This document shows, piece after piece, positions 46,599 through 58,327 of a DNA stretch of 64,000 bases. The translations under genes and the position numbers were made by a program. The first letter of the stretch is position 1. The number at the start of each line of letters is the position of its first letter. A model generated the notes under the pieces. The model was not told where the DNA came from, did not search any database, and worked only from the letters and a program-made list of their open reading frames with translations. The stretch is from Tremella fuciformis (lineage: Eukaryota > Basidiomycota > Tremellomycetes > Tremellales > Tremellaceae), in NCBI GenBank assembly GCA_032768795.1, contig CP136490.1, positions 6,696,001 to 6,760,000 of the forward strand, in the 5' to 3' direction.

Positions 46599-47252
46599 TC
46601 AGAAGTACAAGCCGTACGCGTGCTTGGCAGCGACGTAGGTAGAGGTGAACAGCAAGCCTGCTGCTCAGCATCCTTCACACAGAAAAGCATTACAGCCATA
46701 ACTCACCGAACGTCCCGATGTATTGGAGCTTGGCGACGACACCGGCATTGCGGTTCTTGGGGATACCAGTGCTGTAACCGAGAGTGTATCCGAAACGGCC
46801 CAACACCCACGTCAGCGTGAGTGCAGTCGCCGCGACAGGCTTGAAAAGGCCTGCTGGTCAGTTACCTGTGGGGCAGGACTGAGCGAACTTACCCAAGAAG
46901 AGGTTGAGAGCAAGGATGAACGAGACGTTTTCGAGAGTGTTCTGGTGTGCGCGTTGGATGCAATTATAAGTCTGGCGGTAAGGCTTCTGTTTGACTGCCC
47001 TGTCCAGCCAACAAGCGACTCGCCTTCTTCTTGGGATCAGCATTGGCGTCTGCCTCGGACACATATAGTGTGGGGTACGACACGTTGGCAGTCTTTCGTG
47101 CCAGTGTCACCTTGTGCATCTGGAACAGCTTCATAAGTCAGCCGAGCTCTTCAGAGTAGCAAAAAGACACGCACGTTCAGCGCGAAGCATCCGAACAGTC
47201 CGACCCCGACCAGGGGGTAATTGGCCGGGACAGCGAGAGTGAGGGCGGACAT
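46599..47252 (-). CDS. MAPEG protein, MGST3-like, copy A
   Basis: This is a microsomal glutathione S-transferase 3-type membrane protein, probably acting in lipid-peroxide or leukotriene-type glutathione chemistry in the ER or mitochondrial membrane. Exons 47252-47175, 47128-47024, 46971-46893, 46850-46707 and 46657-46599 give 154 residues. It has four hydrophobic segments. The MAPEG signature FNCIQRAHQN appears as YNCIQRAHQNTLENVSFILA, and the second motif as GRFGYTLGYSTGIPKNRN. The intron at 46972-47023 uses GC (AAG|GCGAGT). Read-through there hits a stop, and no GT donor gives a phase that works. Copy B follows downstream on the window with the same intron positions, so the pair arose by tandem duplication. 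Confidence 0.88.
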
Positions 47253-47483
47253 GGCAAGCTGCTACTACCTGGAGAGGTCAAGTGAGAAGTGAGAAGTATG
47301 TCAAGTCGATGGTCTTGTAGTCACTGCGATGTGTTGTTGTGGAAAGAGCTAGAATGCTGGACGCAGCGGTGACTTTCAGCAGCATCAAACGGACGTGTCC
47401 GACGGACATCAGGAATTCCGAATTAATCGGAAAGGGTTTATGCATACCAATGTGGTTGTCACGTGTTCTGACGACAGTGAGCC

Positions 47484-48157
47484 TCAATCGAAGTATACCT
47501 CGAAGAGCTTCCAGGCGGTAACAGCGGCGGTGAAAAGCGCGACACCTGCTTGTCAGCGCAGTCAGCGCTGCGAAGATGGACCCTCACCGAAGTTGCCGAC
47601 GTAGTGCATCTTGGCGAGAGGGCTGGCAACCCTGTTGCTGGGCTCGCCCGTGGCGTAGCCTCTCGTGTAGCTAAGTCGAGCCATGACCCAAAGAAGGGTG
47701 AAGCCAGTGGCCGTTCGGGGCATGAAGAGGCCTGTATATATCAGCATCGACTCTTCCTTTGACATGACCTTTCGACCCTTCGCCCCCGCTCACTCACCCA
47801 GATATGCGTTGTGTGCGAGAATGAATGGTACCGCCTCGAGGGTGTTCTGGTGAGATCGTTGGATGCAGTTGTAGATCTGCTCGTCAGAATCCGCTGTCAA
47901 GAAGATCGATCTTCGCACCTTCTTCTGAGGATCCGCATTGGCCTCCGCCTCCGTCACGTACAGAGTGGGATATTTGACCCCGTAGGTGTTGCGGGCTTTT
48001 GTGACAATGAGCATCTGATGCCACTGTACAACGTCAACCCTAATCACCCACAACTGGCTGTCTGAAGACTCACATTGAGCGCAAAGCAGGCGAACAGTCC
48101 CACCCCGACCAGTGGGTACTCAGCGGGGAGAGCCATTGTGACGAGGGCGGCCGCCAT
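47484..48157 (-). CDS. MAPEG protein, MGST3-like, copy B
   Basis: This is the tandem paralog of the gene at 46599-47252, with five exons at matching positions and about 157 residues. The start at 48157 (MAAALVTMALPAEYPLVG) is preferred over the in-frame ATG at 48136 because copy A has a similar leader. Motifs are WHQMLIVTKARNTYGVKYPT, YNCIQRSHQNTLEAVPFILA and ARLSYTRGYATGEPSNRV. The end reads VTAWKLFEVYFD. The intron that is GC-AG in copy A is a normal GT-AG here (AAG|GTGCGA, 48 nt, with a CTGAC branch site). The two copies are diverged enough that the duplication is not recent. Confidence 0.88.
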
Positions 48158-48623
48158 ATTGAAAGATCGCAGAATAGGTGAGAGATCAACTATAGACGGA
48201 TAAACGGACAAGTAGGGGCGTCTTCTCCCCGCCCTGCTTGTATATATGGCCGTTGGTACTCCTCCGTTGCCTCAGACAGGCTCGGCGACCCCTCGGGCTT
48301 GGCTCGGAGAGCTTTGTAACGTCGACCTCCATTGCGCGACTCCTGCTGCCCCCTGCGTGGCCGAAGACAGGCTCGGGCATTGGGGGTCAGAGTCGGGGCG
48401 TCCGGAACTGCGGTCCACGAAGCTAGGCAGTGGATTTATATGTGGGAGCAGAGGTGATGAGGTGCTTTGGAAGTCAAGTTGAGCGGACTTGATGGCACGT
48501 GGTTAGCACGTGTTTCAGGCACCCGTTCTATTGCACCGTAGCTATGTCGTAGTTCAAAGCTGATCTTGCACTTGACCTGCCAGAAGGCGAGCGACACGAA
48601 GGGGCCCAGTCACGACTGGTGGG
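48158..48623. other. Divergent promoter, MGST3-B and RAV1
   Basis: This is 466 bp between head-to-head genes. TATATATGGCC lies near 48240. I see no gene. Confidence 0.5.
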
Positions 48624-51600
48624 ATGTCACTGAAGCTCCGCGAGGCTCTTCAAGGCCGACCGAACGAGCTCTCTTCTCAGCCTTTTGATGCCATCACCGT
48701 CGCTGGCACGGTCCAGATCGTGGGTTCCCGACCAGGCAGGAGTGCCTAGCTCTGCTGAGCGCATAGATATACGCATCGTTGAGTAATGTGGTCGTCCTGA
48801 ACCAGGAGGCGAGACTCAAAGAGACTCTCCCATTCTGGTCCGCGTTTCCGCACCGAGCCTCATCATCTGCCAGCCATCGGGTGACCGGCGTCAAATGCTG
48901 CTCTAAGGCCTCTTTGGTGAGCCTCACTCGCCGATAGAGGAGCTTCACTGATTATAGCTATTCGCATGGAGTGGAAGCTACCTAGCAGTATGGAAGTTTC
49001 AGACGGCCCGTGGTCGGGGCTGGGTCCTTCACACTACCCTACAGCTCGGTGACAATGTCACCACCATTGATTTTGTGCGAGGGTCCTTAGCGGTCGGAAC
49101 CTCTGCGGGCTTGGAGATCTGGCGAATGGACTCAGAGGGCGACGTGGCTGTTTGGGACAGGCTATGGCAGAGGTGAGTCAGCGAACTGTGCACGGGGGAA
49201 CCCACCTGATCAAGGAGGTCCTATCCCTCCCCACTGACAGTCCAATTATCGCCATCTCTCGGACATCTGGCGTGGCTTGTTGCTAGGCACAACAAAGTTT
49301 ACCTCCTGGGTCTCGACCGGAGTCAGAATCCTGTCAATGTGCCGCAAGAGCTCAGGCATCCGCGAGAGATACAGCGCATTTCTTGGAGGAACCCGAAATC
49401 AGAAACGTGAGCTAGCCGCGAACGTCTTCCTGGAATGGAGTGGCTGCTGATAGGCAGGGGCGACCCTTACCTGTACACTGTCACAATCAATTCCGTTCTT
49501 CGAATCTACTCGCCCGTGCTTGACGATCCGACCTGGTTTCAGCTGCTTTCGACCCTTGGACCTGATGCCTTCTCTAGTTCGCTCAAGCCTTTAGCGCGTG
49601 CAGATGGCAAAAAGCGCGGCCACGCATTTGGCTTCGTATTACCCCTCGAATCCAGTATCGTCCACGAGCATCTGGATCACACCCAGAATGACGGCCAACA
49701 CATTTCGTCGGATGTCTCCAAGATCATCAAATCCATGAGAGAAGAGGAATGCGATATTGTTACGTGGCTATCTCCCGATGGACGCCTCGTACTCCGTTCA
49801 ATCGTCAATATGGACCGCAAACCGCCCACGCTACTCCGATCCCTGCCATTATCACAAATTGAAGTCCCTCTAGCCACACGATCTGCCTTGCATACTCTGG
49901 GTGGCGCAAAATTGTCTTTCAGTCCAACGGCAGGTCTGATCGTCGTCACACTATGCGATTCCCAAATCCGAAGCTTCGCCTGGACTGTCTCTGACTTGCT
50001 CTCCGGTAGCGAGCAGGGAATGAGGGCCGTGTCCAATCCCACCCTTGAGCGTACTCAGCTCTCGAACAAGATTGAAGGTTTCGCTCGCACACCCAACGGG
50101 AGAGGCTTGCTAGCAGTATGTGAGAACGGGGAATCAGCGGTTTGGTACAAGCAGAAGATAGGCAAATCGTCCAAAGAGCGCGCAGAATCGGAGGCACTGC
50201 TTGGCAGAGGGCACTGGAACGGTCGAAGCACCTATCTACAAACCGCTCTTTACGCCAAGGGCCGGGCAATTGTGACTTATGAGCGCGGATTAGAGGAGGC
50301 GACCGTTCACCTACGCCATCTTGATCGAGGTCAAAGTATCCCAACGGTGCCGATCAATCTACCCGAATTTGATCTGCCCCTCGGAGACGATTTGGAACTG
50401 CTGCTTGCCGTCTCAGATGTCGACGACGGCAACGCCGCGACACGTCGGAAAGCTCAGCGCGCCTTTGTCGTTGCTGCGTCCAAACATGGTCGAGCTTGGG
50501 TGTGGGAGGTGGTCTCACCTGCGGATATCTCGGGTTTCGCTGTTGACGACATCTCAGCAGACCCACCATCCGTCCGTCTCTTCTCGTCATACCGCCTGCC
50601 GATCGAGCACTCCGCAAGGCATCAACACGCATCTCCTGCTCTCGTGCTCCCGGTAGATCCCATGGGCTGGCATCAAAGCGTGATCGATTGGGAGACCAAT
50701 TCAACAAGACAAGACATGATACTCACAATCTCTTCGGACGGCTGTCTGGAGTTCTGGACCCCGCATCTACACGAGCACGGTCTCCAGGAGTCAACACCGC
50801 ATGTCATTCATGGAGCTCAACATCAACAGCCCTGGCTCCGAAGTGGCATTGTGCGAACGGGGAAGACTGAGTTCCACATGGCGAGGTGTAGTGCCAGGAA
50901 GAAGACTGTTCTCGTTTGCAGCGCGCCCGGAGGCAAACAGGAAGTGACAATTTGGGACTCAGTTGTCAGCGAGTTCTCTACGGGGCTTGAGTGGACACAG
51001 GAGTTCGACGAACCGATACAAGATCTGGACTGGACCACCACCTCAGATTTGCAGTCGGTCCTCGCTATCGGTCACAAACACAAGGTGGTGCTAGTATGTG
51101 AGCAGCGACTGTCTTACGTAGACTCGACACCAGGTTGGGCCCCATTTATCACTATCGATATGATGCGCTATGATCCCACGCCCATCTCGGACTCGATCTG
51201 GCTAGCCGGCGGATCCCTAGCGGTGGGAGCGGGAAATCAGATCTATCTTTTCAGCCGCTTTCTGGATCGGCAAACTCCTGTACCGTCTCCGCACGCCTCG
51301 GCGCGAAGCCTGTCGATGGAGCCGGAGGAGCCAGAAGACATCTTTCAGTTGATAGCTCATCGGAATGGGCCGCTTTGGGAGTGTCACCCCATCGTCCTAG
51401 CCCAGTGCTTACTGTGGAGTGAGTGACTACATGAGCGATGCTTCAATGCTAACGTCGCAAGACAAGATCGAGCTAGTCAAGACCATCTTGACTTCGTTAC
51501 AGGAAGATCTCAAAGAGACGGAAATTCGCGGACGAAGACGGCTCAAGATTACTCGCCTTGATCCTACAGCTTTTTATTCCACCATCAGGTCGAGGAAGGC

Positions 51601-53475
51601 CTCCAAGAAGGTCTGCATGGATTCGCTTCAGCTGTGGACGAGGCTGACCAGCCAAGACTGAAAATAGATATGACGGTCTTTTCACCTTTGCCCCATCTGT
51701 TGAAGAAATGTAGGCTTGTCAGGAGGGAAGATCAATGACTGATTCCAGGTCTGAAGAAGACGACTCCTTTAATAGCCGCCTGGTGCAGTCTCTCGTCGAC
51801 TATCTAGACGGACCTATACGCGTGCCTCTTGATGACGCGGAGAAATCCATGCTTGCAACAGTCGCTCAGGCGACGCTTGAGGTGGAGGAGTTGAGGCGAT
51901 CGCTCGACTCGTGTGGACTGCGATATTTGCTCTCCATACGGATGATCGTGAATCACAACCGTCGAAGTGGAATGAGCGGCGCGGCCACTCCGGCCTCCAT
52001 GTCCTCGGTTCGGGGACAAGCGCGGCTGTCCTTCCGGAACATGGTATGGGCCATGCACTCGGAAAGCCAAGACGTCCTTCTCAATGCGGCGACTAATTGC
52101 TGCTCAAACGGGAAGATGCTCTGGCCAGAAGCGAAGAATCTAGGTGTCTTTTTGTGGCTTCGTTCGAACGAAACCCTGGTGTGTCTCTTTCTCTCCGTGG
52201 GGGTTGGATGCTGATAAGCACAGAAGGCCCAATTGGAGGTTCTTGCGAGGAATCGATTCATGGCAGACGAGGATCGGGATCCAACCGCGTGCTCCTTGAT
52301 CTTCTTTGCGCTCGGCAAGAAAAAGGTCGTTCACGGCTTGTGGCGGCAGGCGCCTGGGCACAAGGAGCAGAATGTCATGTTGAAGTTCCTAGCGAACGAC
52401 TTCGAGCTGGAAAGGTGGAAGACCGCGGCCGTCAAGAATGCGTATGCGCTGTTGAGCAAGCAGCGGTATGGTGTGTCAGGTCTTTCGAACCTGAGCGCAA
52501 CTGACAATCCAGAATATGCTGCAGCATTCTTCATGCTGGCTGGCAACGCCAAGGACGCCATCAACATTTGTTTGCGACAGCTCGATGACTGGCAGCTGGC
52601 ATATGCGCTGGCCCGGGTAATCGAGGGTGGCACAGATGGTCCGATAGTGCGGAGCGTGTTGACCGATACCGTCATACCTCAAGCATTCAATGGAGGTCAT
52701 CGCTGGCTTGCTACTTGGGCTTTTTGGATCCTGGGTCGCAGGGATTTGGCCGTACAGGTTCTTATCGTGAATCGCTTGAGACAATCAGACTCCCGCCTGC
52801 GCTCACAGTCAGTCACCCATGGAGGATGTTGCAGCCGAGTGGTCGCCCATAAGGCCGATCCAAGTCGGCAATCCCGAGAATGATGATCCGTCTCTTCTAT
52901 TGCTCTTCCAGCATCTCAAATCCAAGTCGCTTCAGACAGCCAAGGGTACCAACGACATCCCTGAAAAGGTGGAATTCGACTTTGTCCTGCACAATGCACG
53001 GGTCTTCTTTCGCATGGGCTGCCACTCTCTCGCTCTTGACCTTCTCCGATCCTGGTCGTTTGAACGGCCTTTCTTCCCTCAGAAACGGACGACGGTCAAA
53101 GCATCGGCTGCGACTCCAGTTCTGTCAACACCTACCCCGATCCCAACTCCCAGCCTCACTCGACCTTCTCCAAGCAGGCTTGCCAGTCGGCGACCAAGCT
53201 TTATGCTTTCGGCTCATGGACGACACGAGAGCATGATCATGGACATGGACCCGCTCGTTGAGTCGGAACCGGTCACTCGTGTCCCTTCTCCCACCACCAA
53301 CGGCCACACCGTGTCCTCCATCTCAAACGGTGACCCTCAGCCGCGTGCTCCTGATATTGATAAGAATGAGCCGCCCACAGCTGAGCCGCCGAGAAAGATG
53401 GGCAACTTGATGAAGGAGCTCAAGCAAGATGTCCAGCAGGGAGCGGCCGAGTTTGACATGAACGCTTTCTTCTGA
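48624..53475 (+). CDS. RAV1: RAVE complex subunit Rav1
   Basis: Rav1 (DmX-like) is the scaffold of the RAVE complex that reassembles V1 onto V0 of the vacuolar ATPase. About ten exons run from MSLKLREALQGRPNELSSQP to GAAEFDMNAFF. The N-terminal half is WD40: YASLSNVVVLNQEARLKETL, LFAWSGSYLAVWKFQTARG, GHLAWLVARHNKVYLLGLDR and DPYLYTVTINSVLRIYSP. The Rav1p C-terminal domain is unmistakable: LSFRNMVWAMHSESQDVLLN, KMLWPEAKNLGVFLWLRS, DRDPTACSLIFFALGKKKVV, GLWRQAPGHKEQNVMLKFLA and ALARVIEGGTDGPI. The junctions near 49172 (exon to 49172, resuming at 49218) and near 51590 (donor GTCGAG, resuming at RYDGLFTFAPSVEEM) are inferred from phase. Exact introns in the middle need transcript data. Confidence 0.9.
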
Positions 53476-53641
53476 TGTAGCATAGACACATACCCTGCAC
53501 ACTCATACCCCGCAGACATTCATCATATCCCCTCACATGCATTGCATCGCATCTGGCGGGTTGCCAGGCGCAGTTTGGCCGGATTTGGCCGGACCGCCAC
53601 CCGGTGATGACGCGTGACCGCAACCTCGTGTAGGTGAAAGA

Positions 53642-56296
53642 ATGGTTAGTGATCCTCAAACTCGTTTCTGGCAGCAGCACTGGGTGAACGGGGAGGTTGA
53701 GCAAGGTCTCAAGCGCCTGCGAGAGGAGCTTGCGTGAGCATGTCGCAGTTCGAGCCCGAAGATACCATCTTCAACCGTCCCTCGGCATCTCGCATCAAGT
53801 CGGTCCCTTCGCCGCCTGCCTGAGAGACACCCTTGCTGATCGCGCAGAGAAGCATGGAGATCCCTCTGTGCCGACCCGCTCCTCTCGCTATCGTCTCTCA
53901 AGTCTCGCGCCCTGTCCAGAGATGGCATCGGTCCGCTCGAATCAGACGGCTCGGTGCTCCTCCGCTCCGTCCACTGGCGGTTCTTCCACTCGCTCCTTCC
54001 CACCCCGACGTCCCAAGACCTCTTCGCCCCTTCACTCGAAGTATCGCGAGCGGCGTACACATCTCTCAGACGGAGGTATCTCGTGGCGCCCGACGGACGC
54101 TGGGCGTCTGACTGCTCGCATCTGGTCGACGATGGACCTAGCGCTGGACCCTCCTCGCCATCCGTAACGCCGAGCTTCAACTCGCCGCAAGGGGCATGGG
54201 ACCCCCTAAGCTTGGACGGCAGCAGTCCGTGGAAGACGTGGTTCGAACACCTCGAGCTTCGTGGTACGATACGCCAAGATGTCGAGCGAACGTTCCCCGA
54301 CCAGCCGTACTTTACCCTCGAGCGTGTCAGGCAGGGGCTCACCACTGCGCTCTTCCTTTACGCGGTGACCAACCCAGATGTGGGCTATCGGCAGGTGTGT
54401 CTGCATCATCTGGTCGCTTGCCTCTCTGTATGTCGACGCTGATGCGCAGGGCATGCACGAGCTCTTGGCGGTCTTTTACCTCGTCACAGACCTCGACTCG
54501 CTCGACCCCTCTGAGAGCGGGGTCGATGAAGCTATGCGGGCTACGCTAGACAGGCGGTATGTCGAGCACGACGCCTTTGCATTGTTTCAGAGCTTGATGC
54601 GGAACGCCAAGGCATTCTACGAGTGGAGACAGGAGGAGGGACCCGTATGTCTCTCTATACTGCGTGCGGTCTTCGGCCGGCTGACAGGCAGCGAGTCAAG
54701 AGTAGGTCGGCGAACGCTCCTCAAGCACCCATCATCACTCGCTGCAACCACATCCAAGGATCCTTGCTTCGGCGTATAGACCCGCAACTACGTGAGAACT
54801 TGGAGAAAGAAGGCGTCGAGGGTCAGCTGTACCTAATGTTGGCTGTTTCATACTGGAGGCAGGCCGCAGCTGACGTTCAGACGATGGCTGAGGCTGCTGT
54901 TCACTCGCGAGCTTCCCTTTCATATCGCACTGCGGATATGGGACGGAGTCTTCGCGGAAGATCCGGGGCTGGGCATACTCGACTTCATTAGCGTCGCGAT
55001 GCTCCTCCTCATACGCAATGAGTGTGGGTACTCCAAGTCTTTGGGAGATCCAGCTGAACCGCAGTGCTGAGTGGTGATCACCCCATGCTGCTCACCAGCC
55101 TGCTCCGCTATCCCGCCCCATCCGTTGCATACCCGTTCCAGCCGCATCTCATCCTTGCCCAGGCGATCTTCCTGCGCAGCAATGTTTCCCCTACGAGCGG
55201 TGTAGAGGTTGTTCTGCAAAACCAAGATGTACTCGGGATCAAGGTCAAGCCCCCAGATACCGATGCTGCTCCCAAACCTCCTCGCCAGCCGCCTCGGCCT
55301 CTGCCCTCTGGCATCGCCCAGGGTCTGTATCAGCGAGCCCAGGCTGCAGGATGGGACCAGGCATTTCTGTCGGCAGTGGGTGATCTGCGGAAGAACCTCC
55401 CAGACACGTCAACTGCCTACTCTTACTTGCCAAACCTCCCATTCTCCCCTCTCCACCCACAGCAACAACGAGACCCCTACTCAACCATTCCGTCAACTTC
55501 GGCTCTGCCAGCGCGAGTGCCTTTTCAGCCGCCCGCGCCGGTTGCTCGTGTCGCTTCATCTGCTTCCATGGACAGTTCTGTCTCCATCAAGAGCTTGCGA
55601 GACGCAGAACGGGATCTGGCCGAGCTGCGTCTGGCAATGCTGGGCATGGGGAAGAGCATGGCCGGATGGCTGGAGCAGCTCGACTCGGCGTCTCATGATG
55701 GTGACGCGTGGCGAGGCATGGAGAGAGTGCGCGACTCGTTACTCGATGCTGCAGGCACCGAGGTCGAAGACATCGTCAGGGAGTGGGGCTGGAATGAGAG
55801 TCTCGAAGCACCACCGAGTGCCTCATCCACTCCTGGGTCCCTTCCACAGACACTGCCAAGCGATGCGCCAGTCGATGCGGTCGCCAGTCCTCGGCAGGAC
55901 ATGGAGAAGACACCTACGCAGCCCCAATTCCCCATTATGGCCTCGCCAACGACCCTTCCGGCGCCCACCCCCAATCAAGGATCCTCCAAACGGCGACTGG
56001 AACCCCCTGTCCCATTGAGCTTATCGAGGCGAGAAGACACGCCAAGCGCATCACTTCCCCGCTCACCCATGTCGACAGGCGCTATGCCATATGTCTCCGA
56101 GACAAGGAAGACGTTTGTGGAGCTCCCGCCATCGAACATGCCAGCCTTGGAAGTTGCCGATGTCGAGCAGCCAAAGGACCCGCTGGCGGGGATAGGCGCA
56201 AGCAAAGTCAACGGATATGTGTCTCCCCGGGAAGTCGGCCGTAGGGGTGCTCCGTCTGGCGTAAGAAGTGGAGATCCACTGGGCGTTCGCGGCTGA
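53642..56296 (+). CDS. TBC-domain Rab GTPase-activating protein
   Basis: This is probably TBC1D5-like. The start at 53642 (MVSDPQTRFWQQHWVNG) joins, via a 119-nt intron, to EAWRSLCADPLLSLSSLKS. TBC motifs are LLRSVHWRFFHSLLP, the arginine finger IRQDVERTFPDQPYF, and the glutamine finger GYRQGMHELLAVFYLV (rebuilt across an intron). Further on are RRIDPQLRENLEKEGVEGQL, LPFHIALRIWDGVFAEDPGL and FISVAMLLLIRNE. The C-terminal 400 residues are Pro/Ser-rich with a coiled-coil-like stretch (DAERDLAELRLAMLGMGKSM). Both catalytic fingers are present, so it should be an active GAP. Endosome-retromer traffic is the role of TBC1D5 in animals; the substrate here is unknown. Confidence 0.88.
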
Positions 56297-56464
56297 GATG
56301 GTCGACAAGATGCAATGTTGTACTCGAATGCTACGTCAAAGTGCTCAGATCACCCAAGCTTCATGAGGCGCGACGCCGTGCGGTATCAGTATCCAGTCTG
56401 TGCATGTCTGCAGCCGCAGAAGAGCCGCTATCGCTGCATCTCCATGCTTCAGTCCATGCTACTT

Positions 56465-56736
56465 CTAGTGGTGGCCGTTGGACTTTGATTGGGAGGCGAT
56501 ATACGGGTTCTTCGGGTCCTTCTGTGCCTCCGGCGCTGAACAGTCAGCGCATTCCCGACATCTTCAAAAGAGGTCTTACTTGAGATCCCGATGTCCTGGA
56601 GCTTGGTCGCGCCGTAGAAGGTGAGGGCTGCGCCAACGAAGAAGGGCCACAACGGCTTGACGATCTGGGCTTAGCTTGAGTTGAATGCAAGATGTCGTAG
56701 ACTTACCGGGGTGGGCCAAGCGCGGAGACCGAACAT
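56465..56736 (-). CDS. ATP18: ATP synthase subunit j (Atp18/Su i)
   Basis: This is a small inner-membrane subunit of mitochondrial F1Fo ATP synthase, near the dimer interface. Three exons (56736-56707, 56664-56580, 56535-56465) with 42- and 44-nt introns give 61 residues. MFGLRAWPTP then KPLWPFFVGAALTFYGATKL is the diagnostic start and single membrane helix of the family. The end reads PEAQKDPKNPYIASQS. The length fits the family (about 60). Its first exon overlaps the 3' end of the open frame of the unknown gene at 56671-57747 on the same strand. Confidence 0.92.
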
Positions 56737-57747
56737 TCTGTGGATGTCTCGGTGTCTGTTGGTCTGGCGGTCTGTTGGGGCTGTGAGCACACGTTCTGCG
56801 TCTATGCTGGGAGGGCGTCTCACCTGACCTGATACAGAAGACGAGCTTGACGTTGCTGCAGACCTCGTCCTCGTCAGTCCCGGTCCGCGCCGAGGGGGAG
56901 GTGGAAGCATATCGCCGGTATTCCCGGACGTTGTGGCACCGAGCATTGAGGTGTCGAGAAAGTCGGGGTCCACTTTGACCTTGCCGCTCAACATGTTCAT
57001 ACATCTGGTCAAGTCTGCGGGCGTCTCCAGGTCATCGGGCGCCCAAACATTGGCGGATCTGACGCCATCATCCTCACCAGGCTTCTCCGCTGCCTCTAGT
57101 ACCTCGACCGTCATTGTCTGCTTGATATCCTTCAGGGAGAATGCCCGCCACAGCGGTCCTTCGAAGTGCGAGTCGCTTTCAGTGCGACACAGTGCAATGC
57201 CAGAGATCTTCCTACTCATCAGGGTGACTTGAGAGGGATCTTGTTCAGCGCTGGTCACTCGAAGCTGGTTGTCACCTAATTTTTCTCTCCTTTGCGATTC
57301 CCTGACGGCTTTCAATGTCTTGTCGATGAAGGTGTCCGGATCGAGCTCGGTCACAAGCCAGGACGAGGTTTCAGCCGAGGCGGGACGAGGGACCTCGATC
57401 TGAATACTGAAAGTAGCCCCGACTACCTTGGGTTTATTCTCCCCTCGGAAGAATTGTACTACCGACAGGTCCGCCGTCGGCCGCACTTCTGGCTTACTTT
57501 GCCACGCCGACGACCGGATCTTGGCTTGATAGTGCATTCGCCACGTCCCGTCCGACCCTTGCGGCTCCTGCAAACGCCAAAATTGGCCGTATATATCCCT
57601 CGCGAACGCGCTATGTATCATTTCGGCGACTGGCCGCCATTCGTGTGTCGGCGTGTGGAACGATATGACTCCCGGTCCGAGGACAGGCAGATCAGCAGTC
57701 CCCTTCTTGTCAGTCGACTGTTCCTTCGGACTTGGTTTTACCTTCAT
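56671..57747 (-). CDS. Unknown protein, paralog C of a local pair
   Basis: The frame from the ATG at 57747 gives 358 residues. I recognise no family. Residues 30-170 (LGPGVISFHTPTHEWRPVAE, HSAFARDIYGQFWRLQEP, SWLVTELDPDTFIDKTLKAV) match the gene at 58328-59074 in order and spacing, so both belong to one unnamed family. The middle includes RKISGIALCRTESDSHFEG, and the C-terminal part is Pro/Arg/Ser-rich. The 3' end is uncertain. The open frame runs through the ATP18 start, while a GT-AG intron starting after SSSVSGQ (about 56825) with acceptor CTCACAG gives a stop at 56703-56705, still overlapping ATP18. Confidence 0.5.
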   Translation of the reverse strand: MKVKPSPKEQSTDKKGTADLPVLGPGVISFHTPTHEWRPVAEMIHSAFARDIYGQFWRLQEPQGSDGTWRMHYQAKIRSSAWQSKPEVRPTADLSVVQFFRGENKPKVVGATFSIQIEVPRPASAETSSWLVTELDPDTFIDKTLKAVRESQRREKLGDNQLRVTSAEQDPSQVTLMSRKISGIALCRTESDSHFEGPLWRAFSLKDIKQTMTVEVLEAAEKPGEDDGVRSANVWAPDDLETPADLTRCMNMLSGKVKVDPDFLDTSMLGATTSGNTGDMLPPPPRRGPGLTRTRSAATSSSSSVSGQVRRPPSIDAERVLTAPTDRQTNRHRDIHRMFGLRAWPTPVSLRHLAFNSS

Positions 57748-58327
57748 CGTGCGGAGAACCTCTGGATTCAGGTGTGACTTGGACTCACGGGCCAGGGATA
57801 GGGACTGATGGGCCTCGAGTGGGAAGCGGCTGACGCTTTATGTATGCACGATGTGCGCGCTGCCGTCAGTGATTTCGAAAACAGAGTCAAAGGGGGCGTC
57901 CTCTTTTGGCGCAAGATGGGCAAATGCATTATCACATCTCGCGCGGACTCTGAAGACGCTCTACAAAATCATTCAGAAACACCCTAGTCATCTGCACGGA
58001 GTGGTAGGCAAAGTCGGGACAAGGGAGCCCGACCGCCTGCATCAGAGGTAGCATTGAGTTGCAACCCCTCAAGTCACCCACTGTAGGCGCAGAACCCGCC
58101 ACATATTTGCAAGATAGAAGATCCAAGATGACACAACCGTCGGCAGAAGAGCAAAACTCTTTTTCCGGACTTGACAGCCATTACAACTCGTCACGATTCC
58201 GGATACGAGGCATAGAATTTTCACATGTCATAGTATCTGCACATGTCAAATGGTATATAAAGTGGAGCTTGTCGTTGCTGCGGATATCATTCCGCGCTGC
58301 GTTGTGAGCTCTCCAACAGGCGTGGGC
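57748..58327. other. Intergenic region between unknown paralogs
   Basis: This is 580 bp upstream of paralog C and downstream of paralog D, both on the minus strand. It contains the AT-rich GTATATAAAGTGG near 58251-58263. That is TATA-like on the plus strand, but no plus-strand gene follows. No gene is seen. Confidence 0.45.
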
